A stretch of 64,000 nucleotides of DNA from Sclerurus mexicanus (taxonomy: Eukaryota; Chordata; Aves; Passeriformes; Furnariidae): the NCBI GenBank assembly GCA_013396755.1, contig VWZF01000445.1, positions 1,253,523 to 1,317,522 of the forward strand, given 5' to 3'. How positions within the stretch are numbered: position 1 is the first letter of the stretch; each line of letters starts with the position of its first letter. This document shows positions 25,923 to 38,900 of the stretch, piece after piece. The position numbers were made by a program, and so were the translations under genes. Below the pieces are notes generated by a model, which did no database searches, had not been told where the DNA came from, and worked only from the letters and a program-made list of their open reading frames with translations.

Positions 25923-26442
25923 GAAAAAAAGGCAGGTACAGCATCTTAACAGGACACAACAGGGTAAGAAGGTTGTGTTATAAGACTGATGACAAACTTT
26001 GGCTTTATAAGTTCAATATGAAGACTTCTAGTTTGTTTTTACTGTATTCTGAGGTTTGTATTCTTGAAGGAAGGGAACATACAGACTTCCTCCTGGGCAT
26101 GATATTGGGCCAGCTGTAAAATTTGTCATAAGTGAATTGTCAGCAGGAATTATTCTCCACTGTGATCACATTGTTCACATGATCATGTGGGCAGTGTGAC
26201 CACTACAGTTTTATTCAAGTTACTTAAATAGATCTTTTTTTAATCTAATTGCAAGAAGGCAGTGTAATATGCTGATTTCCTACTACCGTTGCTTCAAAAA
26301 ACAGGAAAAAGTTTCTATACGCCAGGTGGAAACAATGACCTTGTGAGAACTATTTACTAATATAAGAAGCCATCTGAGGATAGAATATTCACAATAATTT
26401 GGAACTTAATTAGATATCTGGCAGTGCTTAAGCAACTAATTC

Positions 26443-26461
26443 AAAAAAAAAAAAAAAAAAA
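26443..26461 (+). repeat. A19 homopolymer
   Basis: Nineteen consecutive A residues lie in noncoding DNA. No recognised retrocopy body precedes it, so a simple homopolymer expansion is the plain reading. Confidence 0.85.
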
Positions 26462-26754
26462 GCCAGATCTAGGGTCACCTCTTCAATGAAATTAGAAAAG
26501 TGCTAGCAATCTTTTATGTGCATTCAAAACTAAAGACTTTAAGTATCATTTCAGTTTAAAAGAATGTTTTGACAGAGAACAGGATTTCCTTCTATGTTAA
26601 TTTCCATCAAGATTTCAGCTATGGTTGAATTCTAAAGGAACCAAACTAATGTCTCAGAAAACAGACTGCATAAAAGAAAAAGCTAAAATTGTCAAAAATA
26701 CTTTTTAAGATTCCTAACAGTAAGTAAAAAAAATACTAATATATCTCAGGGTAT

Positions 26755-27129
26755 CAGGTGCAAGTACCCAGGCACTGTCAGGGGCAGCCTCTCGGAGGAG
26801 TGTACAGGGCTTGGCCATGCCAGACACAGCAGGCTCCAGCCAGGAATGAATTTGAGCCTGGAAAAGGGTGGGGAGAGTGCAGGTTTTAATTCTGTATTTT
26901 TTTTTTCCACATTACCCAAATCTGATCTAATTGTCAATAAATCAAACTAATTTTCCTGAAGTCAAGTCTGTTTTGGCTGTGATGGTAACTGGTAAGCAAT
27001 CTCCCTGTCTTAATATCCACCCCTGAGCTATTTCATCTAACTTCCTCCCCCTGTCCTGCTGAGCTGGGGGTGGGAGTGAGTGGCTGGGTGGGCATCCAGC
27101 TGCTGGCCAAAGCATTAAAACCCACCACA
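26755..27129 (+). mobile_element. Avian endogenous retrovirus LTR piece (plus strand)
   Basis: The right part matches a pattern I know from avian LTRs. It has a polyadenylation signal AATAAA at 26936-26941, then 'aagtctgttttggctgtgat' (26962-26981), 'gatggtaactggtaagcaat', 'ctccctgtcttaatatccac', a GC-rich block with 'gctgagctgggggtgggagt' and a terminal 'aacccaccaca' ending at 27129. The left part, with 'ggggcagcctct' and 'gggcttggcc', also fits the family. I see no gag, pol or env around it, so it is a solo or partial LTR. The 5' edge is uncertain and I could not find a convincing target-site duplication. An alternative right edge is the second 'cccaccaca' at 27191-27199. Confidence 0.6.
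26936..26941 (+). promoter_or_regulatory. LTR polyadenylation signal AATAAA
   Basis: A canonical AATAAA hexamer lies in the position expected for the R region of the LTR piece, about 190 bp before its 3' end. It would have directed viral transcript cleavage. Present activity is unknown. Confidence 0.5.
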
Positions 27130-29183
27130 CAGAGTAGAGGAACCGAAGAAAACCTATTGCTGCCACCTCCCAGCTTCCAACTTATTGCACCCCACCACAG
27201 GTATGTCTCATCCTGCTAATGCAGGTCAAGGTAACAGCAAGCAGCATAAGCTGTTCCTATGACTGGACACCCCCAAGGAAAGCAAATTCCACTTTGTTAT
27301 CAAGAAGCAGGTACTTTTTAGTTCTGCACCATAAGTATAGCTGATAAGATGAACTTTTTAACACAGAGATCTGTACAGCAGGAGGTTATGATTCAATGCT
27401 TGTTTTAACAAAGTTAATGGGATACAGAAAAAATCATTATTGTAATACAATATGAGCAGCTTTCTGTACAAATAACTATAATTTGAAATTCTATAAAGCA
27501 CCAAATGGGGAATACGAAGTCTTCTACTTGCAGGTATGTGAGCTAATCTTAGTAAATAGACAAAAGGGTACAGTTTAATTTGGGTCCAAGACGTGTACAT
27601 ACTACTACATAGTAGTAACTTAAAAGTACTTCAAAAACCTTTGCAACCCACAATCCTTTTGAGTTACTTAACCTTGGGGGAGTCCTAGGCTTTAACAGCA
27701 GAAAGCACATCCAAACTGACTGAAACACAAGCAGAAACTGTACAAGGTCAGTAGGGCAAGATGGAAGCTAGATGTCTTAATTATTGTGGAAAAAATGTAT
27801 TTTCTTGAGGAGAGATTGTTTATATCTAGGTTATTTTATCCTAGTCCTTTCACTCTTTTTCACCTGAAATCATGTTTTTATTTCTTTGTCAGGTTGTTTA
27901 ATTCAATTTCCTCTTGAAACAATTTGTATTTATTGCTGATGTGTACAGTTTGCTACAGTCTTCCCTTATTTGAACACAAATGCTTCACTTCAATGGCCTG
28001 TCTTACAAGTTTCCAAGTCTACTTGTCAGCTTCATGGTCTGTGACCTCACGCTTTTGAAGTAACTAGTATTAAAACACTAAGAGGTATCAATCTATAGCA
28101 TTGCTTCAGTATATTTCATCCCACTGTGAAATGCCCTCTTAGCCTCAATTTATCTATGCTGTCTAATATACTACAGCCTGTAGCTAGGTCTGTCTAATCT
28201 GTCTTCATAACTCATATCCTCACAGTCCTAAGCACTCACACAGTTCTTCATTGCAGCCTCTTCAAACCTGACAGCAGGTTTTTCAATACGGGAAAGAAAT
28301 TGCTCGGAGCATTTAGAAGCTGGGTAAAACTCAAATTATATGATTATAGATTTTATCATAAACTAGAGACTCACTGGAAATAGTCTGAATGACTCCTCTT
28401 TTTCCATATTGTTACAAAATTTAATAAAGATAAAACTATTAGCGTTCAGCTGATAGTATCTTTCGAACATTAAAGGAAAGTAAGGAACTTAAAATTACCA
28501 CAAACGACAATTTCTTCAGTAAGAACCATCAACTTTTCAAGTGGATTTTATTCTGTGTGGTATAAATTTGGGAATTTGCTCCAAAAAGACTTGCAAAATA
28601 TACACATATTCAATGGCAGCATGAAACCCTTAGAAAATGGGTTAATTTACATTTCCAAGGACAGTAATGTCAGTTTCCCCACACAATTATAACCATTGCA
28701 GTATTTCATACAAGTGTACACTTCTAAGAACAGACTCGAAAAAGTTCAGATTTTGTTTGTGGGAATCAAACAGCACTGAAAGTTACACTTTTGCATCTGA
28801 AAAGGCAGCAAAGCACTGAACTGGTATTGATACGGCATTCACCATGTTGGGGGATCCAGTGACGCAGAATTCCACATCCAGGGTCTGACTACTCCAAAGG
28901 AATCCAATACACTTGCTTTGAAGTCATTAAAAGAAATACCTGTTCTACCTGATTTGTCTTGGAAGATTTCTGGAGACTGGCAAGTCCGAGTTTTGGGTAC
29001 GGTGAAGTAATTTTATCTTGCATTCTTCAACTAGTTGCTCATTTGCATTGAGAGAGAATCACAACAAAACCAGACCCTTCCATCACCCAATAAACACTCC
29101 TACTCAAGTGGAAAAAAGCATCAGCACCATCCACTTGTGATACATATTTCCAGCATTGCTTTAAGTCACTTTTGTACATACCA

Positions 29184-29208
29184 ACACACACACACACACA
29201 CACACACA
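29184..29208 (+). repeat. (AC)n microsatellite
   Basis: Twenty-five bases of uninterrupted alternating A and C (12.5 repeats), followed by a purine-rich stretch. Length is likely to vary between individuals. Confidence 0.95.
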
Positions 29209-29920
29209 GAGAAAAAAAGACGCACAATCATTCTTTGAAGACTCATGTGCAAGAAAATAATGCAGAATGCTAAAGTAAATCAGAAAAGCCAAGCCTGCAT
29301 TTTATAGGTCACAATGTTGTCACCCTCCTTGGGCACTTTGGACCCTGTTACACTGAGATAGAAAAAAGACTTGGAATTACTGCAAAATGCAGTAAATGCA
29401 AATCAAGTTTATAAAAGTGCATCATTAAAATATTTTTAATATTTAATCATATTTAAGCACTACTGTAGTTATTCTTCTTTAGAAAGTCCCAGACGAATGG
29501 GATCTGAACCAATTCCTTGACTGGATTGTCAGCAAAGATGAAAACATAACCAGAGAGAAATTAGTTAATGGAGGACAATCACAAATGGAAAGAAATGGAG
29601 CAAGCAAGATTTTGAACCTTCGTTACACACATAAAACTGATGTTACCTGAGGCACCACTGGACAGCCCAATATATCACAGAATTCTTACATCTATTTCAC
29701 ACAGTAGGCTATTATTGCTACAAAACAGAATGATGTCTTGTCTGTGTTTTGCAGCCTTGTGGATGTTAGTTTCAGTGACAATGAAATTGCATGTAATCTC
29801 GTCTGATTACACCAAAATTGCTAGGATTTGCAAAGAACATATTTGAATTCATACATCCAAAAAGTAAATCAAGCTTATAATTTGGGCACCATAACTTTTG
29901 TAGATCTGACATCAGACCAT

Positions 29921-29977
29921 TCTGACTGAAAGGTTTAAGTCTGACTGAAAGGTTTAAGTCTGACTGAAAGGCTTAAG
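29921..29977 (+). repeat. Tandem repeat, 3 x 19 bp
   Basis: Three head-to-tail copies of tctgactgaaaggtttaag. The first two are identical and the third differs by one base (c for t at 29972). The near identity suggests a recent expansion. It is a minisatellite seed in unique DNA. Confidence 0.95.
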
Positions 29978-32900
29978 GAAGCTATTTTCAGATCCATCAA
30001 TAAAAGACAGTTTCCCAATGAACTGTGGTATTTACGTGGAGCAAAAAAATCAGTTCTGCCCGCATAGATAGGAACGTACCCTCTTTATCTGCAAATGTGA
30101 CATTTTATACTATACATTTGGACATAAAGACTGTTTCGTAGTGTCAAATTTCTACAGCCATGATGTGTTGTGTGAATATAACTAAGCAAGAGACCCCATG
30201 CAGTCACAGCTTCATTGAACTACAGGACTACAGCCATAATTACCAAATACTTCTGAAAGAGGCCTAAGTAGATACTTACCATAATCATGGAAAGTAGATA
30301 CTGAAGGGATTAGAGTGGTAAATCTACTCCTTGTGTTTTCAACATAATGTAGTTTTTCATTGTTGAATTGCCACCCAAGAAAATGGAGAACTGTCTTGCT
30401 TCCTTTCTGCACAGTCTGTTTCTGCAGCACTTCAGTTTGACTTCAAAGGTGATTCAATAGGATTTCCAGACCTGACTGGTTGAATAATTCAAATGAACTC
30501 TTGGGGTTTGGCCTTTTTTTTCATTAAATATCATTTAATAAAGCATTAATGTAATTAATTTTCTTGGGAGATATAAAATCAAATAGCAATCAGCATACCT
30601 TTCATTCCTTCTTTGCTGATCCACAGTGTTAAATGAAATGAGAGAGTGCCTTTGTTTCCAATATTGCTACAGCACAATAGCAGTTGTTTTGCCTGGTTTT
30701 ATACAGGTTTTGAAAACCTGGTTAGGCAGCTTTCTTCAAGCAAAAATTCAGATCTGGCCTTGAAGTGATTGGAGAAGAAGGGGGTTTTAGGATTCAAATA
30801 TAAATAAAAATTCTCATGGAAGACAAGGAGATTTGCATTCCTAGATCCCCATCGGAGTGTTAAATTTATGCCTTCTCATCATCAGAACACCCTTTTAAAT
30901 TCCTACCCTTTAACCAAAAAGTGAGGTCAGTGGCCATAAGTAAAAACAACTAATATCCAGTTAGACAGAAACAAACAAACAGAGCCAGAAATCAATTTAC
31001 AGAATCTTGGCTGACAGCAAAATAACTGTAGATTTCTCATGAGGTTTCCAGTTTTAACTCTATGTCAATGTATCACACACAAAGTCATGCAGCAGCTGAC
31101 TTCACTAGGCTCCCTGTCTTCCCCAGAGGAATGGGGACCAAACTCCACAAGCAATAACATGGTTGTCTTCACATTCAAAAGGCCTCACGTATTAGTCTAC
31201 TACACTCATTGCAGTGTATACCCACAGGAGAGGAACAGTTCCCTTCCTTTCTCTCTGATCATGACCTAAGTTTTAGCTGCAGGGTTGAGCTGAGGCAGTA
31301 GGAGTGGGGGAGATGAGGGCCATGCACTTGGGCTCTGTCCCTGTTTCCTTTTCCACAATACTTATTTAGAGGGAAGCGAGGGCTCGAGTGGAAGCAAGGC
31401 ATGTGAGGCAGGTACTGTCATACGTTTTTGTTGCTCAGCTGACTAAGACAGCAGAGCACTAGTTTGGCAAAGTATTTCCCTTATGTTTGGACTCCCGTCT
31501 TTCCCCATTCAGAGAGGGAAGTTCAGTCCAATCCTTTCTGGCTATGGAGAATTTTGCTTTATCAGAGTGGATTTGCTGTTTCAGTCACATCAATGACAGA
31601 AACCTTTAAAGGAGAAGGACTCCATTCTCTAATATCTTCAGCACCATGCTTTTCAGTGTCTTGTTTCAAACTTGGACCTTAGATTTTCTACAAAATCAAT
31701 CCACTTATTAGCAAGATTTAAGTCACTGGACATGACTAAGATCTGGGCTTAGATTTCACACCAAAACTGTAACAGCAGCAAAAAAAAGCCTCCTTATACC
31801 AATACTCCACTTATATTGCATGGCCTGAATCATCTTTTTATCCTAGGATAACACACACAGTGCTCTTCATCACAAAAAAAAGAAGCAAACAAACGAATGA
31901 AATGATTGTACTAAGTTCTTAACCTTCAATGCAGTTTAAGTACAGCCTGCTTTGTAAGTTACTGCATGGTCTGTTTGATCTTTAACATCTAAATATTAAA
32001 AACTTCCATATTGTTATTTTTAAATTCTTTATTCTTTTAGGGGGGTTTTGCTGTGTTTCTTTATGCCATCCATTTTTGCCTTTGCAACATAATCCTTTAA
32101 ATAGTCTTGCAAGTTTTTTTCTGATGCTTACTGTGTTACCCACAAAAAAAGACCCACAAATGTACTTCCCTTCATGATTGTGGCCTCCAAGGCTTAGAAG
32201 CTCCACCTGCAAACTGGGTTCAGAACACACTATTTTAAGTGACAGTCTTGTCCCCAGATCTTATCATCTGATTAGGTAAAGCAGTAGGAGGATCAGGTAA
32301 GGTTTATTCCCGGTAGCAGATGAGAATAGAGACATAGTTTCATTATCTAAGGTGATCCCAAAAGTCTGTGTTAGAAGCACAAGTCAAGATCATTTCTTCA
32401 GACTCAGCATCCAAGCAACATCCAGCTTTCATATAAGATGTTCTCCTCCTTAGCTGCAGTAATTCCTACTCTGTAGCTCACGTTTTGTTGATCTAAACAG
32501 GCACACTAAGCAACTCATTCTGATTATATGAATCAAGTTGTAAACACTTCAAAGCTGGACCAATGCATGCGAATATGAAGCAAGGAGAGGGGCACCAATC
32601 TTTCTCTTGGACAAGACCTCTTTCCTTGTAGTGGACCACACAAGGTCAGCAGGACAAACGTCCATTGCACATGAGAACGTGACTCTTAATGCCCATGGCT
32701 GGAACTATTTATTACAGTTCACACATCTAGCAGATGTTATGAGCTCCATCAAACTGTTTCACAAGGACTGCATGAAGGAGTTATAAATTGGCATTTTTGG
32801 CCTTAGTGGCTGCTAAGGTCCTAAAGTGATCCTCCTAGCATGACAGTTGCAAGACGAAACAGGTTATTTCTGGAAGCTCTTACCATTTCTTTCGCTCTTC

Positions 32901-35876
32901 TTTACTGCCTTTCTTTGCCCAGAAGACTTTGCAAGTGCCACCATCCCACATTTGGACAAAGAGATTCAATTGGACGGAGCTGAGATCCAAAAAGTTCTTT
33001 ATTAGGCATCTTTTAATGAACTGTAATGAGTACTGTGTCTACTATCACCTACAACTTCCATTTCTTTGTGAACCAGGCTGTAAAAAGATGTGCCACCTGG
33101 ACGCTACTATGGCAGTAGAAATACCTGGAATATAGATATATATAACAACCCTTTTACCAACATAAACTATCTTTGTTCTGAGAGAAGGATATATTATACT
33201 TATTCACAGTGTAGTTTTGCCACTGAATCTGAATTGGGACATTGTAGTTACAGTATATTAGTATTCTTACAGTAGTGTAGGATGAGAAACAATTCTGGAA
33301 GCATTAATTACTTCTAAACAATCAGCTAGGAGCCTTGCTTCTTCAGCACATGAGCAAACTCCCAATGAACAGTGCAACCAGCATATTTACATAAGGATTA
33401 TTTCCTCACAGAAAATATAAAATGTGTTTTCGACCAGACAAGAGTGTTATTGTTCTGCAGTGTGCACAGAATCTTATTAACCTGGCTGAGAAGGTAAAAG
33501 GAAAAGCAATACCACAGTTAGTGAATTTTAACAGAAAGTCTATATATATTTATTCTTGTTAAAATGAAGGAAAACGGAAAGATTTTTACCCACCATGAGC
33601 CAAAAGACAATTAGAAGTCATTCTGAAACAAGATACGTATTTATCAAGTGAGTGTCACACTTTTGGATGTTGATAGGCCTTCCTTTCTGATTTTGCCCTA
33701 TATGAAATGAATGAGCTTATGACTGATTCAAATGAGACAACAAACATCAGAAACCTCACTACTGCATCATCATTTTGTCCTCTGTGCTGAAACCACAGTT
33801 TGCAAGTCTATGTCAGCAACTTCCTCAGACCCCCACCTAAAAAATCCTCCTAACACAGAGGTGTTTCTTCTTTCACCTTTGTTTCCTCTGCTCTTCCTTA
33901 AACAGTATTTGTCTGATCTTGGTTGACCAACACTATTCCACTGAAGGTAAGAGAATTCAAAGCCCACATACATGGACATGACTCAGTCTAAGAATATATA
34001 CTGAAAACAAAGAGCGAGAGCCATTGTTAATACTGAGAGAAAACACATTTTAAAAAAAAATAAAAAAGAGTCCTATAGTATCACTACAGTATCTGCGTTA
34101 TTTGGGAAGAGAGGACAAGAAACACCATCTTTCAGGTCACACTAGTAAGAAAAAATGATCCTGTGTTCCACTGATCAATAACACATGGCTCAAAAACACA
34201 TTGCATATTGTTTTATTTTCAGCTTCAGGTCATATTTTATCACTTTTTGTTTATGTGATCATTCACTTTAGTCCTTTTGCATTTACTTGTAGTTCAATGT
34301 GTAGTGCTGATGTAAGCTTCTCACCTTCTTTTGCCCCTTCAGATTGCACTCAGGTCCTTTTTTCTTCTCATGCCACACCTTTAAGAGCTCAAAGCATAGT
34401 TCATTCATAGGATGTTTCTCCTATAACCTTCTAGGCAACTCTTTTCGTATGAACTATGTACACAAACTGACTGAACATAGGAATAATCATGGTAGCACAT
34501 TCTGCAGTTTCTCCAATCCAGTTCTGCAGATAATCATCTAATTTTACTTCCATTAAAAAACAAATATCACCTATAAGCAACTGACTTGAAAAGGCAAAAA
34601 TCTAATAGATTTGGGTTCAGCTACAGAGAAGAGTATGTACCTGTAGAACATCAACAGTAAATCAAATGAGGATTTACAGTAATTTAAGTGATGTTTTATG
34701 GCAGAAATTTCATTTGCAGTTGTTATAATTCTTAATCTGTTCTCAGAAATACAGATTTCACCCCATCCTTCTGAATCCTCAGGCTGATGAGCTCCAACCC
34801 GAAATATGTAGAACTTACTGACCAGAAAAATACAGCCCAACAACAAAAAACCCTGGCCTTGAAAACTTATTCATGCCACGCCAGGAGGTGTTACATCCTC
34901 TATATTTAAAAACATACCACCACGTTGCTAGGCGCTAAGAGAGTCGAAGTGTTTCAATTGTAATGAAAGGTTAGGCAGGCCAAGGTAACCGATACTAAAA
35001 ACAGCACTCTCAAAAAAGGGTTCAAGCACCAATTTTTTATTTAACGAGAGTATTAAATGAATTTTCTGGAGAGTAAACAAAAGTTTCAAGCCTTGACAAT
35101 GAAATCAAGAGTCTGTTTACTACTAGAGCTCTGGGAACTTAAGCAAGCGCTCTTGGATCTGCAGGTTTCATGACAGGGCAGGTTTTGAACCCGCTAGCAG
35201 AAAGGAGGGCTGGAGAAGGGTGCTGGTGACCTGTTTCTGGGAGACCATAAAAAACGCAACCTGAAATAGTAATGTGTGCCCATATTACTCCCACTCCCAC
35301 ACAGCAATCATGCAATAATTAAATGAACAATATGTGCCAGACAGATTAAATCAGGACTTCCAGTTTTCTTATAATGAGGTGATCATTTGTTATTTCTTGT
35401 CACAAACAGAAAGAAAATACAAAGAGGTAAAGCCACATTAGATGCCTTCCCTCAAAATCTCTTGAGGAGACATACGGAGAGAAAACTGTCATCTGAAATA
35501 GGTGAGAGACCCTTGGAGAGTGTAAATAACCACCCAACAACAGTGCTGAGCACTTGTTCAAAAAAGAAAAATGAAAAGCCACCCACCTCTGCCTTAGGTC
35601 CATGTTTACCACAAACATCATTATAAAACAAAGCAGTGGCAGAAAATACTCACTGAGAAAAGAATAAACAAGGACAACTAATGCTCTACTTAGACCTGAG
35701 ATTGCAGAGTGATAAGAGAGATCACTGTTGCAGTCTCTGCTAGGAAATAGACTACCATGACCAGGCACTTTTCTCAGCAAGGTGCAAATAGCCTTCAGAC
35801 ATCAAAAAGGAACAGCTTTTTGGGAAACCTGAGTGTTCATCACAGAGTCAGAAGATATAATATTAGTATCAGCACG

Positions 35877-35987
35877 CAACAACAACAAAAAAACCCAAAA
35901 AACCAAAAACCAAACCAAACAAAAAAACAAACCCAAAACCAAACCAAACCAAAACACAAAAAAAAACCCCAAACAAACAAACAAAAA
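35877..35987 (+). repeat. 111-base A/C-only low-complexity tract
   Basis: Not one G or T occurs on the plus strand across 111 bases. The tract is made of irregular CAAA, CCAAA and CAA units, so it is not a simple microsatellite. The reading frames that cross it (Lys/Gln/Asn/Pro-rich on plus, Phe/Leu/Cys/Val-rich on minus) are composition artefacts and not genes. Confidence 0.95.
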
Positions 35988-38900
35988 GAAACAACAAAGG
36001 AAACAAAGGAATATCCTGGGCAATTCACCCCAAATGTTCACATTGGGAAGTAGCCACTAGTTAATCCTCTCTACAGTTAGAACACAGCCTAATGTCAGTA
36101 GGGGCACAGTATCAGGCCTGACTCTGGGTCATGAGGAACTTCAATGCCATTCTGTATCTGTAAGCTGATGTGTTTGTCAAAGGACTATTTGCATCTGCAA
36201 CATTCTTCTTAGCTGGTCTATTGGCTGAAGAACAGAAAACCAGGCCAAAGGACAATTTGTGAACTACATAGATATAACTACAAATTAAGGAGACTGATGT
36301 CTCGTGCAGTCTGATGACTGCTTCATTGTAAATTTTCCTTTTACAGTACATTCTACAAGTAGCAAAGGCTCTGAGGGTTTTTTGTTGTTTTTGTTTTTCT
36401 TTTTTTTTTATTTGCTTCTTTTGGGGATGGTAAATTGCAATTTCATAGATCAGTAAGAAGTCATTTTGCTATGTATCACTACATGTAGAGGATCTACACA
36501 AAAATGAACCAACAAAAGAAAAAAAAAAGGTTACTTAAAGACACCTTCTTAAAGTAATGAAGTTGAGAAGCTCTTGCAGTTACCAGTTGACAGATGTGTA
36601 GCTCTGAAGAAGAGTTAATTAATATAGTCAAATAGCTGTACCTTCTGTTCCTTATTATATCTAGCTGTGGACAACATTTCTAGGAATATCTCATTTCCTT
36701 TGTCATCTTGGCTGAAGGGGGAAAATGAGCTCTGATTTAAGATCCTATTTCCCAACAGCTACTTCACAAACTAGCTACTATACTTAATCAACAATGAGGC
36801 TATAAATTGCACACCTTGTTATTTCAGTGTTTCACTTGATGGAACATAAGAGGCCACTAGTGGACAGCTAGAATAAGAATGAAGGATTACTGCAGTAGCT
36901 CCTAGATGACCTGATATAATGCAAACTCGATGATAGAGTCAAAACTGGGGGGAGGGAAATATTTCACTCTCCCAGGTTTCAGTGACATAGACCACATCAG
37001 GGCCATTATCCATGATGGAAATGTAGATATGTTGCCATTTATTAGGAGAGGTAGGCTGTTTAATAGGGAAACAAAAGAAAAGATAGATAGAAACAGCAGG
37101 GTCCACCACTTTCAACGAGGTGGACTATCCCAGGACAGAACAGCTGACAGACTTCTATGAAAGATGCAACATCACTTTTCCTCAGCCAGGTGTGATGTAT
37201 TCCAACCTGAAGGGACCTTTAGCATCTGAAATATTAATGAGAGGCATCTGAAAACAGAAGATGAGATCTGGCTGCACATAAATAAAATATTATGATAAAT
37301 ATGCCACCTATAGGTAAGGTATATAGAGAAGAATATACAAAGGAGGAGGGAGGATATACAGGGAGAAGGTTATGAAAGTATTCACAGGTAGCAATCCATT
37401 CTCTACAGGAAATGAACACTGATAGAGCTAAAGTTAATGTCCATATCATCTCTTCAACATATGGCATTGACACTCATCGTTGTTGCTATAGCAAAAGAAA
37501 GGGTGAAAACAAAATAAAAAGAGACAAAAAGATCAGTGAAAATGATCCACTTCCTCCCACACATGCCTTTATTACAGAATTTTGCTCTGAATGTGGCTTC
37601 CCTTCTGTATATATTCACAAGAATTGAGTAGACAGGGTTTCAAGGGACAGAGCAAATAATGAGGCTCTACGAAAACAACTTGCCGAGCCTTAAATTTCTG
37701 GAATTTTTTCAATGTAAAAATGTCAACTGTTTAGAAAGCCTCACCTTTAATGGGGAAACATCAGGTTCAATGAAGTGTTTTCTCCCCAAGTAATACATTC
37801 ATTTCTTGTGAGCCTAAAAGAAAAGAGAAAAAGATTTCACAGTAGCCAGTTGCACAGGGACATGATTCAGAATAGGGACAGGAACACAGATCTCCCCAAA
37901 CACTCCCAAATGTGCTAACCACCGAGTTTCCAGCAGTTCATTTCTGATCCATGCTGGGAAGAAAATACATTCTGAACTATTCCAAAAATTTAGGCTATTT
38001 CAAATAACAGGAATGCTATAATCTAGCAAATCCTAATCTCCAGTCCCAGAGATATAGCAAAAGGATCAAAGCTATTTCAAAATCCACTGCTGGTTGTGTA
38101 GCATCACATCATATATTTGCAACACTTGCATGGACATTGTCTAGAAAATCAGCAGTAACCCCTCTGGAAATTAATTCTTTTCTCTTTGTACCACAGAAGA
38201 GCACAAAACATTTTAATCCCTTTTCAGTGTATGAAAATCTTTCCCTGTTGGGATTTAAAAGAGAAATTAATCCCAAAACAGTGATTCCAATACGATTCAC
38301 AACCCTCCCATAAACTCCTCAGCACTGTTTCAGGAGTAATTGACAATGCAGTTACATTGTTGGTGATATAAAAAGGACCCTACTGCAATATTTCTTCAGT
38401 GTCTTATGACTTAAGTGCAGCAGGTATTTGCTGAAGCAAATAAAACTATCCAGTAAATCCTCTGTAACATCCTGGGGTGGGCAAAAGAGATAATATTTTC
38501 AAATGGCTGCTACTGTAGAGCTCTTTTCATGACCCACCTGGGAAAAAAAGGCCATAGCTAAACTGGATAAGACGACTTCACTTAGTTTCCCTGCAATAAA
38601 GATGAAATCATCACCGGGCAACAACACACTGAATTTTAAACTCAGTGCATGGAAAGGATATTTTGAGGGGCATATATCTTTTTCCTTTCACGCTGATCAA
38701 TAAGTGAAGCACTCCATCATCAGAGTTCATGATCATAAATGCAGATTTAAACTCCAGAATTCACAAGAAGTCACAGGAAATTTTGCTTCCTTACCATTAC
38801 ATTTTTAATTGGTTGGCAGTGTGGCAGAGCCTCAATGCTGAACTGCAAACAGCAGATTTAAAAATTCCTGCCTGTGCAGCACAGAAGCACAATGCAAAGA

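Larger units (their letters stand above)
18863..26754. other. Unique noncoding sequence with a gap
   Basis: No gene is supported. Contents include an imperfect 24/25 bp tandem duplication at 22264-22312, a T/G-rich low-complexity patch near 23815-23875, an isolated 56-codon coding-like frame at 24500-24667 (listed separately), A-rich runs near 25638-25671, the assembly gap at 25891-25914 and an A19 run at 26443-26461. Confidence 0.5.

Noticed and set aside
29184..29238. Frames crossing the (AC)n microsatellite
   Set aside because: Their His/Thr or Cys/Val repeats are a direct translation of the microsatellite and not a gene.
35400..35780. Minus-strand open frame of 126 codons
   Set aside because: It has no recognisable domain, its residue composition reflects AT-rich DNA, and no splice or start context supports it.
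35757..36060. Overlapping frames on both strands across the A/C tract
   Set aside because: They exist because a 111-base tract without G or T on one strand has no stop codons in several frames. The predicted peptides are pure low complexity.
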